Shown: in pieces, positions 8,970-17,920 of the stretch
How positions within the stretch are numbered: position 1 is the first letter of the stretch
How the letters are laid out: every line of letters begins with the position of its first letter
From: Marinilabiliaceae bacterium JC017
GTDB lineage: Bacteria; Bacteroidota; Bacteroidia; Bacteroidales; Marinilabiliaceae
NCBI GenBank assembly: GCA_004296775.1
Contig: RHGE01000041.1
Span: 1 to 55,418, forward strand
Direction: 5' to 3'
DNA: 55,418 nucleotides
Notes under the pieces: model-generated
Told to the model about the DNA's origin: nothing
The model's input: the letters and a program-made list of their open reading frames with translations, nothing else
Databases searched by the model: none
Made by a program: the position numbers and the translations under genes

Positions 8970-9314
8970 AGTTGTTGATTCTTTAATTGGAGTGTAAAAT
9001 TATAAAGATCGGGGGGAACATGAAAATATAAATAGTTGTATTGTCGTGGTTTTTATGTTCGGCATGGAGTGCCAAAAAGTTCAAATTTGTAATGATATGA
9101 CATGGAAATGGCTGGGTGACTGATGTTGGGTTTAAAGTGTAATGTGAAAAGACGGGATGAAAGGATAAAGGGGCACTCCCTGCCTTTCTGTCCAGGAATG
9201 AATACTGTTCGGTATAAATGATTAATTTTGTAAAAAATGTACCACTTCACATGATTGTTACATTAAGGAGGGGGAAAGCAACCGTTTTTTAGCTGTCAAA
9301 AGCAAGTTAATTCT
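8970..9314. other. Divergent intergenic region without a gene
   Basis: 345 bp lie between the minus-strand WD40 gene and the plus-strand AEC carrier. I see no convincing ORF, RNA or repeat here. It must hold both promoters. On the plus strand TAATTTTG at 9223-9230 matches TAnnTTTG, but no good -33 box is placed for it. Confidence 0.5.
9223..9230 (+). promoter_or_regulatory. Candidate -7 element for the AEC carrier gene
   Basis: TAATTTTG matches the Bacteroidota -7 consensus TAnnTTTG, 85 bp upstream of the ATG at 9315. No TTTG box is found at the expected distance, so the call is weak. Confidence 0.25.
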
Positions 9315-10268
9315 ATGATTACAACCACATTTATTCCTGTCTTTAAAGCTGTTTTTGCCATATTTATAATCGCCATTGTAAGTGGCCTGTTGGTTCGGCG
9401 AAATGTTATTAAACAGAGTGATATTCAAAGTCTGTCTCACATAACGATAGTGGTGCTGTTACCCTGTCTGTTTTTTTCTAAAATCGTAAGTAGTTTTAAT
9501 CCCTCTGCTTTTAGTTATTGGTGGTTATTGCCCCTTGTGGCTTTTGTAATGATTGGCTTTGCATTGGGAATAGCCTTCTTGCTTTTCTATAAAAAGCGTA
9601 ATCAGAAAAAAGCAATTATGGCCGTAGCCTCCTTCATGAATGCCAACTATATGGTTTTGCCTATTGCAACAATGCTTTATACAAAGGAGTTAGATGAATT
9701 CCTTACCTATTGCTTCCTTTTTATATTGGGAGTGAGTACATCTTTGTGGAGTGTTGGGAAGCATATGGTGACAGCCGGGGAGAATGAGAAAATTAAATTT
9801 AAGGAATTATTAAACCCACCATTAATAGCGAGTTTAGGCTCCATCTTGATTGTCTTAGTAGGAGGTGCCCCTTATGTCCCTTCAGCCATCATGATACCGG
9901 TCAATTTTATAGGACAAGCTGCCATACCCATAGCTACAATTGTATTAGGCGCCACGTTGGGATCGGTATCAATTCGTCAATTACCACCATTAGCTGATGT
10001 CATCAAAGTAGTAGGCACAAAACTGTTCATTGTGCCGGCACTGGTTATTCTTTTCTTGAGTCAGACCCAGTGGTTAGCTAATTATCCCTTAATTGCCGAT
10101 CTGATAGTGTTGCAGGCTTCGGTTGCACCAGCCACATTGCTTATTGTGCAAGTCCGGAAATATGGAGGTAATGCCCAGGAGGTCGGTAGTATGATGCTTA
10201 TTAATTATGTGGTCTGTATTTTTACGATACCAGCCTGGCTTACATTCTGGCGGATGCTTATCTCATAA
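9315..10268 (+). CDS. AEC family transporter (auxin efflux carrier type)
   Basis: A 317-residue inner-membrane protein with about ten hydrophobic helices in two halves, the length and layout of the AEC (Mem_trans) family. The first helix is FKAVFAIFIIAIVSGLLVRR. A polar break SFMNANYMVLPIA (about residues 107-119) and LVLQASVAPATLLIVQV near the end resemble the family's broken-helix substrate site, with conserved N and P residues. Bacterial members move small organic acids such as malate or malonate; the substrate here is unknown. It appears to be a single transcription unit. Confidence 0.88.
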   Translation: MITTTFIPVFKAVFAIFIIAIVSGLLVRRNVIKQSDIQSLSHITIVVLLPCLFFSKIVSSFNPSAFSYWWLLPLVAFVMIGFALGIAFLLFYKKRNQKKAIMAVASFMNANYMVLPIATMLYTKELDEFLTYCFLFILGVSTSLWSVGKHMVTAGENEKIKFKELLNPPLIASLGSILIVLVGGAPYVPSAIMIPVNFIGQAAIPIATIVLGATLGSVSIRQLPPLADVIKVVGTKLFIVPALVILFLSQTQWLANYPLIADLIVLQASVAPATLLIVQVRKYGGNAQEVGSMMLINYVVCIFTIPAWLTFWRMLIS

Positions 10269-10436
10269 AAGCGTATTGTGGAGTCATTCGATGCTGAAAG
10301 GTGAGTGGAGCATTGTTAGTTAATTCCTGTGGATCGCTATTCAAACCATTGTTAATACAAGCAGAATTATTCTGTTTGGTGATGGAGATGGTCATTGATA
10401 ATTTAAAAAATAGCCACACTATTTTCAGAATTCATA

Positions 10437-10444
10437 TAGATTTG
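10437..10444 (+). promoter_or_regulatory. Candidate -7 element for the transglutaminase-like gene
   Basis: TAGATTTG matches TAnnTTTG and lies 43 bp upstream of the ATG at 10488. The region 19-21 bp further upstream has no TTTG. Confidence 0.3.
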
Positions 10445-10487
10445 TAAATCTGATAATGTGAAACCACTGAATTGAAAAGCCAACAAT

Positions 10488-13163
10488 ATGAAACGATTAC
10501 TGTTAATTTTATTTGCGTTGACAAGTGTGCTGGGTAGCTCCCTGGCCCAAATCGATCAGGATGATCCGTTTAAAAAGATGGATGAGAGGTATAAGGCTCG
10601 CATGGATCGTATGAACCAGCAATATGAAGCCAATCTGAAGCGGATGCAGGATGAATACGATGCCCGGTTGAAGCAGATGAATATGTCCTTCAAACGTTAT
10701 TTGAGGAAAGGTTTTACCGAAGTGGAACAAACCGTGGAAAAAGTGAAACCGGTAGAAGTACCGAAACCCATTACACAGCCCGAATACAAGCCGGTTGAGA
10801 TAGTGGTTGACACCCCTGAAAATCTGGATCCGGTCAGCGTGCCGGAGCCGCAACCCCAGCCGGCACCTGTTAAACCGGATGTGGTTATTGCTGAAGCTTC
10901 AACCTATTCCATAGCACCGATTTTCCAAATGCCGGCCGGCACGGAGGCGTACCGTTTGGATATGACGGTTGATTTCTTTGGAAGTCCGGCTCCATTGGTT
11001 ATTGACAAACGTATGAGGAATTTAAGCCTGGCCGTTGTTAAACCCAATGCCTTTGCCTCCTATTGGGATGATTTTACCAATACCTATTACCAGTTGTATA
11101 TAGAATCGGTGGTGAATTATGCGGAGCATAAGAATTTGAACGACTGGGGTATTTACCAGTTAATTGATAAAACAGCGCAGCAATTGTTTTCGTCGCCCAA
11201 TAGTCGCAATATGTGGGTGTGGGCCATGATGAACCAGACCGGTTACCAGCTGAAGATTGGTTACACGGGTAATTCGGTATACCTGTTGTTACCTTTTATG
11301 CAGGAGGTGTATGAAAAGCCCTATTACCATATTGATGGCAGTAATTTTTATTTGATGTCCGGTAAGAAAGGCATCAAGAACCTGATGACTTACGCGGAGG
11401 ATTTTGGTGGTGCCACCAAGAAGGTGGATTTACACCTGCCTTTTGCGCTTAATTTTAAGAATCCTTCCAATGTGGTGGTGCGCAAAACCACGTTGCCCAA
11501 CGAATCAGAGCCCTTAAAGCTGGAGATGGATAAAACCGTTATGGCTTTCCTGGCCAGTTATCCGCAAACAGTCAATACTGTCTACCTGAACGCGGCTATG
11601 TCTTCATCGGTGAAAGAAACGCTATATGAATACCTGACTCCACGACTGGAAGGTAAGACGGAGACGCAGGCGGTGACCTACTTGCTTAATTACCTGCACA
11701 ATTCATTTGAATATAAAACCGACCGGGACCAGTTCAACAAAGAGAAGATGTTCTTTCCGGATGAGATTTTCTATTATCCCTATTCCGACTGCGAGGACCG
11801 CACGGTGTTGTTTACACGTTTGGTGAATGAGTTAGTAGGTTTGGATGCGGTGGCCTTGACCTATTTCAGTCATATGGCAGCGGCTGTGGCATTCACCGAA
11901 CCGGTTGAAGGATACTCCACTTTAGTAGATGGGCGCCGATACACCATTACGGACCCTACTTATATAAATGCCCCCATTGGGTCGGTGATGCCGGAATATG
12001 AAAAATATAAACCGCTGGCCATTAAAATCAATAACGACAGCCGACTGAATAATATCTGGCAAATGATTGCCCGTTCGGTGGAGAAGGGTAACGAGGGACG
12101 GTTGTTTATTGGGGATCGAACCATTGCTGAGAATGGTAAGTTCGTTCTCTCGGGCTGGTTTACCGATGAGATTACAGTAGATAATAAGGACTATGCAGCC
12201 AATAACGGAACGCGTGATCTGTGGTTCGCCACCTTCGATCAGGGGGGATCAATGGAGTGGTTCTTGCCGGTTAATTGTTCCGATAATGCCTATAGCCAGG
12301 CTTTCAATGTGGGCAAAAAGGGAAATGTGTATGCACTGATCAACTATACCGGTTCGGTGAATGTGAACCGCAGGCAATTGGTACGAAGTGACCGGCCGGC
12401 TCATTTGATTTTAGGTGTTTCCAACCAGGCACAGCCCATCCTGAGTGAAAACATCACCTTTGAGGCACCCGAAGGGAAGAAATTGGCATTTTATGGTAAA
12501 TACAAAGCTGATGGAACCAAGGTGGATTTGTTATCCTTCCCTACGGATAAAATACGTTTTGAACCTAAAATAACGGTGGACTCGAAGAATGAAGTGGTGG
12601 TGCGTGGCGTAGTTGGCGAGATTGAAGGGCTTACCAAGGATGTCCCCATTAATCTGTCGAGTGCGACTTTTAGTGCCGAAGACCAGATAGAGTCAAATAT
12701 GACAGTCTACCAGCAGTTGAATATGAATCGCCACATGGTGGCTTTGTTTGGCACCCTTAAGCTATTGTCGCAAAACGGGGGACGTATCTCCGGTATTACC
12801 GTGCGTAACCTGATGAATAAAAACAATCCCGATTTCTATAAACACAATCCGGATGTTTATAAAAGCCTGTTGAGTATGCAGTTTGTGATTAACGACGGCG
12901 GGGTGGTAAAGATTGAGACCTACAAGGGCCGCAGTGTGTCGCTTTTCTATATGAAGATAAAAAACAACAGTAACCTGCAAATAGTGAAGCCAACGGATGA
13001 TACCTACCAGGTGAAATGCCTGAACGGGGTAGAGGTAGGCAAGGCCATTGTGTGGTACCACCTTAATTCAATCACCCTGGCCGGAAACGGCGAGATGGTA
13101 TTTGATTACGACACTGATCACACCAAGCGATCGGTTCGCATTGATGAGGTGATTGAGGAGTGA
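10488..13163 (+). CDS. Exported protein with a transglutaminase-like domain
   Basis: An 891-residue protein of unknown role. It has a signal peptide (residues 1-20, ending SSLAQ). Next is a Met/Arg/Gln-rich coiled coil (about 28-75) with a repeated pattern like RMNQQYEANLKRMQDEYDAR, then a Pro/Val-rich linker (85-130). In the middle lies a transglutaminase/papain-like site: C435 in SDCEDRT, H462 in YFSHMAA and D489 in TITDPTYI give the Cys-His-Asp triad in the right order and spacing. The C-terminal 350 residues are beta-rich. Such domains can be proteases, peptide cross-linkers or amidases, so the activity is not predictable. A terminator follows, and it appears to be monocistronic. Confidence 0.75.
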   Translation: MKRLLLILFALTSVLGSSLAQIDQDDPFKKMDERYKARMDRMNQQYEANLKRMQDEYDARLKQMNMSFKRYLRKGFTEVEQTVEKVKPVEVPKPITQPEYKPVEIVVDTPENLDPVSVPEPQPQPAPVKPDVVIAEASTYSIAPIFQMPAGTEAYRLDMTVDFFGSPAPLVIDKRMRNLSLAVVKPNAFASYWDDFTNTYYQLYIESVVNYAEHKNLNDWGIYQLIDKTAQQLFSSPNSRNMWVWAMMNQTGYQLKIGYTGNSVYLLLPFMQEVYEKPYYHIDGSNFYLMSGKKGIKNLMTYAEDFGGATKKVDLHLPFALNFKNPSNVVVRKTTLPNESEPLKLEMDKTVMAFLASYPQTVNTVYLNAAMSSSVKETLYEYLTPRLEGKTETQAVTYLLNYLHNSFEYKTDRDQFNKEKMFFPDEIFYYPYSDCEDRTVLFTRLVNELVGLDAVALTYFSHMAAAVAFTEPVEGYSTLVDGRRYTITDPTYINAPIGSVMPEYEKYKPLAIKINNDSRLNNIWQMIARSVEKGNEGRLFIGDRTIAENGKFVLSGWFTDEITVDNKDYAANNGTRDLWFATFDQGGSMEWFLPVNCSDNAYSQAFNVGKKGNVYALINYTGSVNVNRRQLVRSDRPAHLILGVSNQAQPILSENITFEAPEGKKLAFYGKYKADGTKVDLLSFPTDKIRFEPKITVDSKNEVVVRGVVGEIEGLTKDVPINLSSATFSAEDQIESNMTVYQQLNMNRHMVALFGTLKLLSQNGGRISGITVRNLMNKNNPDFYKHNPDVYKSLLSMQFVINDGGVVKIETYKGRSVSLFYMKIKNNSNLQIVKPTDDTYQVKCLNGVEVGKAIVWYHLNSITLAGNGEMVFDYDTDHTKRSVRIDEVIEE

Positions 13164-13191
13164 TGTTGGTTAAGTGTGTTAGAATCAAATG

Positions 13192-13230
13192 AAAATAGCC
13201 TGAAGTAACAAATGCTTCAGGCTATTTTTT
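13192..13230 (+). terminator. Rho-independent terminator
   Basis: A 14-bp stem, AAAATAGCCTGAAG (13192-13205) with CTTCAGGCTATTTT (13215-13228), has a 9-nt loop and a T tail. It lies 29 bp after the stop of the transglutaminase-like gene and separates it from the polysaccharide locus. Confidence 0.9.
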
Positions 13231-13245
13231 ACAAACTGGAACTGC

Positions 13246-13253
13246 TATATTTG
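13246..13253 (+). promoter_or_regulatory. Candidate promoter of the exopolysaccharide locus
   Basis: TATATTTG is a perfect match to the -7 element TAnnTTTG. A T-run at 13224-13230, part of the preceding terminator, sits at about the -33 distance. The element lies directly after a terminator and about 130 bp before the first gene of the locus, leaving a leader of about 120 nt in which regulation could act. Confidence 0.4.
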
Positions 13254-13382
13254 TGGTTTGAATTCAGTTTGCAAATCCACTTCCATCTGTTTGCATAATG
13301 TGATGCGTACTGCTTTTTGTTTGGTCTGAAATTGTTTTGGATTAACCATTTTATAGTGGAATTTGGTCAAAAAGTGAAGCGA

Positions 13383-14231
13383 ATGGCTTTTTTTCAAAGT
13401 AATTTGAGTAACAGTGTTAAACAAAACTTTACTCAGGTGAATTCAAAAAGGAAGTTGTGTGGAAGTGGTTATATATGCGTTTGTCAAGGTTTTTTAATTT
13501 TATTATTGTCCTCATGTGTTACTCAAAAAAATCTTGAATATCTACAAAAAGAAGATGTTGACATTCTGTCTTATACGGAAGGGCTTGTTGAAGAATATAA
13601 GCTGCAGCCCAAAGATGAACTCTATATTCAAATTAGTAGTCTGGATGATCCCTCTGCTCGTATATTTTCTTCAGCAGGTAACCAACAGTATGTTGATGTA
13701 GGTGGTATTGAGCCTTATGGAGCTTCGTTACTGTCGTATACAATTGATAACGATGGAAATATACTTCTTCCTGTAATTGGAGCAATTTCGGTAAAAGATA
13801 AAACTACTAAAGAGGTAAGTGAGATAATCACAAAATCCGTAACCAAAATTTTAAGTCAGCCATTGGTGTCTGTAAAGCTCGTAAATCGTTATGTAACGGT
13901 TTTAGGAGAAATTCAGAGGCCTGGCCAATACATCTACTCCCGCGATAAAGTAACCATTTATGATGCCATTGGTCTTGCTGGTGATGTAACAGATTGGGGG
14001 AATCGTGATGAAGTTATCCTAATTCGCAATAAAGATGGAAAGAACCATCGTATTCATGTTAGCTTGATTCAACCGGATATTTTGGCATCCAACTATTTGT
14101 ATGTGAGTCCTAATGATATCATTTATATAAAACCATTGCGAAAAAAGTTCTGGGGGATAAATCGGTTCCCATATGAGATTATTTTATCTGCCATAACAGC
14201 AGGTATCTTGCTTTACTCAATTGTTAAATAA
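13383..14231 (+). CDS. Polysaccharide export lipoprotein, Wza-like (SLBB/BexD family)
   Basis: A 282-residue outer-membrane polysaccharide export protein. The ATG at 13383 was chosen; a TTG at 13317 would add 22 residues ahead of an already long signal. The lipoprotein signal FLILLLSSC gives a cysteine near residue 45. The Poly_export domain follows with YKLQPKDELYIQIS, then LVSVKLVNRYVTVLGEIQRPG and an SLBB-like domain (TIYDAIGLAGD). A C-terminal hydrophobic helix (FPYEIILSAITAGILLYSIV) would anchor it in a membrane, as in short Bacteroidota Wza proteins. It sits 15 bp upstream of the Wzc-type kinase, its usual partner. Confidence 0.93.
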   Translation: MAFFQSNLSNSVKQNFTQVNSKRKLCGSGYICVCQGFLILLLSSCVTQKNLEYLQKEDVDILSYTEGLVEEYKLQPKDELYIQISSLDDPSARIFSSAGNQQYVDVGGIEPYGASLLSYTIDNDGNILLPVIGAISVKDKTTKEVSEIITKSVTKILSQPLVSVKLVNRYVTVLGEIQRPGQYIYSRDKVTIYDAIGLAGDVTDWGNRDEVILIRNKDGKNHRIHVSLIQPDILASNYLYVSPNDIIYIKPLRKKFWGINRFPYEIILSAITAGILLYSIVK

Positions 14232-14246
14232 GCTTATAATAAAAAA

Positions 14247-16673
14247 ATGGCACCTAGCAATTACCTTGTAAATAAAGAAGGGGAAAGTGATCTGAAGTAT
14301 TTTATTCAGTTGGTGATAAAAAATTATAGGCTATTCTTAGTTAGCTTAGGATTTGCATTTGCATTGGCCTTCATGGCAAATCGATTGATAACACCCATGT
14401 ACAAAGTTTCATCATCTCTTTTAATCACGGAAGAGCCTGGTAACCCAGAAGGAGGTAAGAATGAATATCTTAATAGTAATCTGTTTAACTCTAATCAGAA
14501 TCTTCAGAATGAATTATGGATTTTAAAATCGGTGCCCACCATAAATCAAACAATCGAGAACCTGAATCTTACGGTTAGTTATTTTAAACAGGAAGGCTTG
14601 TTTCAGAAAGAAATCTATGGTAAAGAACCTTTTAAGGTGCTGTTGTTGTCTAATCATATACAGCCTGTGGAAGTTCGCTTTAAAATCACTATTGTTGATA
14701 AGCGTAATTTTAAAATTGAGGCTAAAGGTAAGAGTGTTTCGGTTGTTGATCTAAAATCAGGGGAACTGGAGTATGTGAAGAAGAAATGGAGTTTCGAGCG
14801 TAAAGGTAAGTTTGGGAATTTAATTGAGACATCGGATATGGCTTTTATGGTAATGCTTAAGCCAGACATGAAGCTGAATTTTAAACTGCGCAATCAATAT
14901 AGTTTCGTCTTCACTGATTATATCACTTTAGGTAATGAACTAAAAAAGCACCTGAGTTTTAATATTGTTGATAAGTTGGCTACGGTGATTGGGATTAGTT
15001 ACAAATCTACTTCAATTAGAAAGGGGAAAGATATAGTTAATGAACTCATGGAAGTGTATTCAAAGCAAAATCTTGACCAGAAGAACCATATTGCCAGTGT
15101 TACTATCAATTATATAGACCAGCAGCTCAATGATATATCAGACTCGCTTAGCCTTACCGAAGAAAGCCTCCAAAGCTTTCGTTCTTCCAATTATTTATTG
15201 AATGTGAATGAGCAAGCTAACAATTTCACAACAAAGTATTCAGACCTGCAGAATCAGCTGGCTGAATTGATGACGCGGAAAAGGTATTACGACTACGTGG
15301 CAGAATATCTACACAATAATGAGGATTTTTCAAGTATGATTGTGCCGGCTTCAATGGGGATACCCGATCAACTTTTAAATAATCTGATGTCTGAACTTAT
15401 CTCATCGCAAACAGAGAGGTTAAATCTTATTCAGAATGATCAGGAATTTAATCCATTGGTAGGAAAGTTGACGATTAAGATTGAAAACATTAAGAAAACA
15501 ATTTTAAAGAATATTTCTGCTGTTAGAAAAACTATTGATATTTCCATTGACGAGATGAATAAACGCATTCGTCAATTAGAGACATCCATCAGTCGTTTAC
15601 CTGTTACTCAACTTCAATTAAGTGGACTGGAACGAAAATATAAGTTGAATGATGCAATTTATAATTATCTACTGGAAAAACGTGCGGAAGCTAAAATCAC
15701 ATTAGCTTCAAATATTCCTAATAATATTATAATTGGTCCGGCTCATATGGTAGGACGTCGACCTGTTTCTCCCAATAAGCAGATTAACTATACAATCGCA
15801 CTTTTGTTTGGATTAGTTATTCCGATTGGCTATCTGACTTTACGAAATACTTTGAACAATAAATTAGATAATCAGGACGGTATTGAAAACCTGACTGGTG
15901 CTCCGGTTTTTGGGAAGATCATGCACGATAAAAATAAGACCACTAATGATATCTATTCCTTGCCTGGCTCCTTTATTATTGAATCTTTCCGGGCTTTGCG
16001 GACTAACCTTGAATATCAATTCATGAATATTTCCCCAAAGGTGATATTGATTACTTCGAGTATTGAAGGTGAAGGGAAGTCATTCACTTCCTGTAATCTG
16101 GCTTATAGTTATGCTCAGCTTGGCTATCGTACTTTATTAGTGAATTTCGATTTACGTAAAGCGACAAAATATTTTAGTGAAAAGGAGGATACTGTTAAAG
16201 GTCTTTATTCGTGGTACGCTGAAGGTGTGGGGCACGCGGATATTATTCAGCATTCACCATATGAAAATCTTGATTATATCCAAAATGGTTATCTCGCACC
16301 TGATCCTGCAAAATTATTTTCGCTTAATAATACAGGACAGTTACTTAATCAACTTAAGGAAATGTACGATTGCATCATTCTGGATACCTCACCGATTGCT
16401 TTGGTTAGCGATGCTTATCTGTTAATGGATTTTGCAGATATTAAAATTGTTATCGCTCGATACAATCATACTATAAAAAAAGTATTTGCATTAATCATGG
16501 AAGATCTGACGCAAAAGGATATTAAAAATGTGGGTGTCGTTATGAATGACAATCGACTTTATAGCAATCAGTATGGCTATGGCTATGGTTATGATAAACA
16601 AAAAGGAAAGGGGACGCGGTTAGGTAGGTATTTGGATGATGCAAAAAAAGAAGAACGCAGTCAACGTAACTGA
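14247..16673 (+). CDS. Polysaccharide co-polymerase / tyrosine autokinase (Wzc-like)
   Basis: An 808-residue inner-membrane protein controlling polymer length and export. It has a Wzz domain at residues 10-110 with a first helix (FLVSLGFAFALAFMA), a long periplasmic coiled coil (about 280-470), a GNVR-type segment and a second helix (YTIALLFGLVIPIGYLTL, about 510-530). The cytoplasmic BY-kinase has Walker A SSIEGEGKS (K611), Walker A' LLVNFDLR, where N replaces the more usual D, and Walker B CIILDTSP (D713). The tail has a tyrosine cluster (YSNQYGYGYGYD), the expected autophosphorylation site. It is paired with the Wza-like gene upstream. Confidence 0.94.
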   Translation: MAPSNYLVNKEGESDLKYFIQLVIKNYRLFLVSLGFAFALAFMANRLITPMYKVSSSLLITEEPGNPEGGKNEYLNSNLFNSNQNLQNELWILKSVPTINQTIENLNLTVSYFKQEGLFQKEIYGKEPFKVLLLSNHIQPVEVRFKITIVDKRNFKIEAKGKSVSVVDLKSGELEYVKKKWSFERKGKFGNLIETSDMAFMVMLKPDMKLNFKLRNQYSFVFTDYITLGNELKKHLSFNIVDKLATVIGISYKSTSIRKGKDIVNELMEVYSKQNLDQKNHIASVTINYIDQQLNDISDSLSLTEESLQSFRSSNYLLNVNEQANNFTTKYSDLQNQLAELMTRKRYYDYVAEYLHNNEDFSSMIVPASMGIPDQLLNNLMSELISSQTERLNLIQNDQEFNPLVGKLTIKIENIKKTILKNISAVRKTIDISIDEMNKRIRQLETSISRLPVTQLQLSGLERKYKLNDAIYNYLLEKRAEAKITLASNIPNNIIIGPAHMVGRRPVSPNKQINYTIALLFGLVIPIGYLTLRNTLNNKLDNQDGIENLTGAPVFGKIMHDKNKTTNDIYSLPGSFIIESFRALRTNLEYQFMNISPKVILITSSIEGEGKSFTSCNLAYSYAQLGYRTLLVNFDLRKATKYFSEKEDTVKGLYSWYAEGVGHADIIQHSPYENLDYIQNGYLAPDPAKLFSLNNTGQLLNQLKEMYDCIILDTSPIALVSDAYLLMDFADIKIVIARYNHTIKKVFALIMEDLTQKDIKNVGVVMNDNRLYSNQYGYGYGYDKQKGKGTRLGRYLDDAKKEERSQRN

Positions 16674-17127
16674 TTGCTAATTTATCATCATATCCCATTT
16701 AAGTTATTGGCTCTCTAGTGGTAATATAATGAATTGAATTCTTGTGTTTTGTGAAGGGATGTATGTGTGAGAATAATAAGTGAGTAGGATCTGGTTTCCT
16801 TCTCTAGGAGCAGGTTAGATTATGCTCTTTATCTGATTCATTTGCTGAAGTCGTCAGAGTAGAAGAGCGTATATGTTAGAGCTATTTTTTCCTGATTGTT
16901 AGTTGCTATTTGTGACTGACCAGGCGAAGCCGTAAATGACCAGAGTCTTCACCTGTAGTAAGGATCTAATGATTAAGAATAGAGGGATTGGTTGAGATCG
17001 ATCACAGTTATTTAAATCACCGTGGTTGTTGATGATTATAGGGAAAAGTTGAATTTAGGCGGTTTGTATTGTTATTAAGTGATTACTTATGTGTTAATGT
17101 GAATGCGGATTTTTGATGCTTTAATAA
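16674..17127. other. Gene-free interval inside the polysaccharide locus
   Basis: Together with the repeat that follows, this makes 613 bp between the kinase and acetyltransferase genes, with no ORF of note, no hairpin terminator and no recognisable RNA. It is by far the largest gap in the locus and separates the export genes from the assembly genes. It may hold an internal promoter or be a scar of gene loss. Confidence 0.4.
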
Positions 17128-17266
17128 GTTATAATAGGTCGTTCAGCTTTTTAATTGAAAAATAGTTTGTATTGATTTGATGGTCAAATCTATTAGAAAC
17201 TTAAAAATGAGGTTGATGTAAGTCAGTCTAAAGTATATTATCAAAAATCTAACGATCTATTGTAAG
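17128..17266 (+). repeat. MITE-like repeat B, copy 1
   Basis: About 139 bp aligns along its whole length with 52288-52433. It starts AATAGGTCGTTCAGCTTTT and ends AACGATCTATTGT, with the shared core GTCAGTCTAAAGTATATTATC. The ends are imperfect inverted repeats of each other, better preserved in the copy at 52288. It lies just before the acetyltransferase gene and could supply its promoter. Confidence 0.65.
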
Positions 17267-17286
17267 TCAAACAAAAAGGATAGACT

Positions 17287-17904
17287 ATGATTGGGATCAT
17301 TAAGAAGCTTCTCTTGTTATTTCTCAAAAAGCTTAGGATTATTGAGATTAAGGACAAGATGACAATGAAAGGCAATAGTTATCTATTTAATAGGTATAGT
17401 GCCGTTACATTGGCTGATGGATCAACTAAAGAAGATATTATTCTTGGCGTTAGAGTAAGAATGTATGGACATTTATCTTCGCAAAATCGTGGAAAAATCA
17501 TTTTTGGAGATTATTCACAAATTGGAGATAACAGCATGGTTGCAGCTGTTAAATCTGTGACTATTGGTGATTATACAGCTATTGGTGATGATGTATTAAT
17601 AACAGATAACAATAGTCATTCAATTAATCCAGAAGACAGGTTGTTGATGAGGACTAAGGCTGAGGATCATCCTTATCGTTTATGGAGGTATTCTGATTCT
17701 AAACCGGTTGTTATAGGGCGTAATGTGTGGGTAGGCTCAAAGGTAAGGATTAATAAAGGGGTTACTATTGGAGATAATTCAATCATTGCAGCTAGTGCAG
17801 TTTTAACAAAAGATGTTCCTCCTAATTCAATCGCTGCCGGCAATCCTGCTAGAATAGTAAAAACAGACATTGATAAATCTCCAAGATTGATCAAAGAATC
17901 GTGA
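17287..17904 (+). CDS. Acyltransferase, left-handed beta-helix (WbbJ / DapH-like)
   Basis: A 205-residue O- or N-acetyltransferase of the hexapeptide-repeat family, which probably acetylates a sugar of the polymer. Hexapeptide units are visible as [47 protein letters not shown] and [19 protein letters not shown]. The end [14 protein letters not shown] is diagnostic of the family, and the catalytic histidine is probably that of DNNSHS (about residue 110). A rare good ribosome-binding stretch (AAAAAGGA, 17273-17280) precedes the ATG by 6 nt. It is the first gene of the assembly part of the locus. Length and context do not fit a PglD-type UDP-sugar N-acetyltransferase well, but that cannot be excluded. 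Confidence 0.9.
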   Translation: MIGIIKKLLLLFLKKLRIIEIKDKMTMKGNSYLFNRYSAVTLADGSTKEDIILGVRVRMYGHLSSQNRGKIIFGDYSQIGDNSMVAAVKSVTIGDYTAIGDDVLITDNNSHSINPEDRLLMRTKAEDHPYRLWRYSDSKPVVIGRNVWVGSKVRINKGVTIGDNSIIAASAVLTKDVPPNSIAAGNPARIVKTDIDKSPRLIKES

Positions 17905-17920
17905 TTAAAATAATTTATGC

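Noticed and set aside
9053-9250. Minus-strand 65-residue ORF
   Set aside because: It lies in the divergent promoter region, with no domain and no signal.
16674-17286. JUMPstart-type or riboswitch element in the large gap of the polysaccharide locus
   Set aside because: I could not find the JUMPstart core or any known riboswitch consensus by eye; only repeat B is clear.
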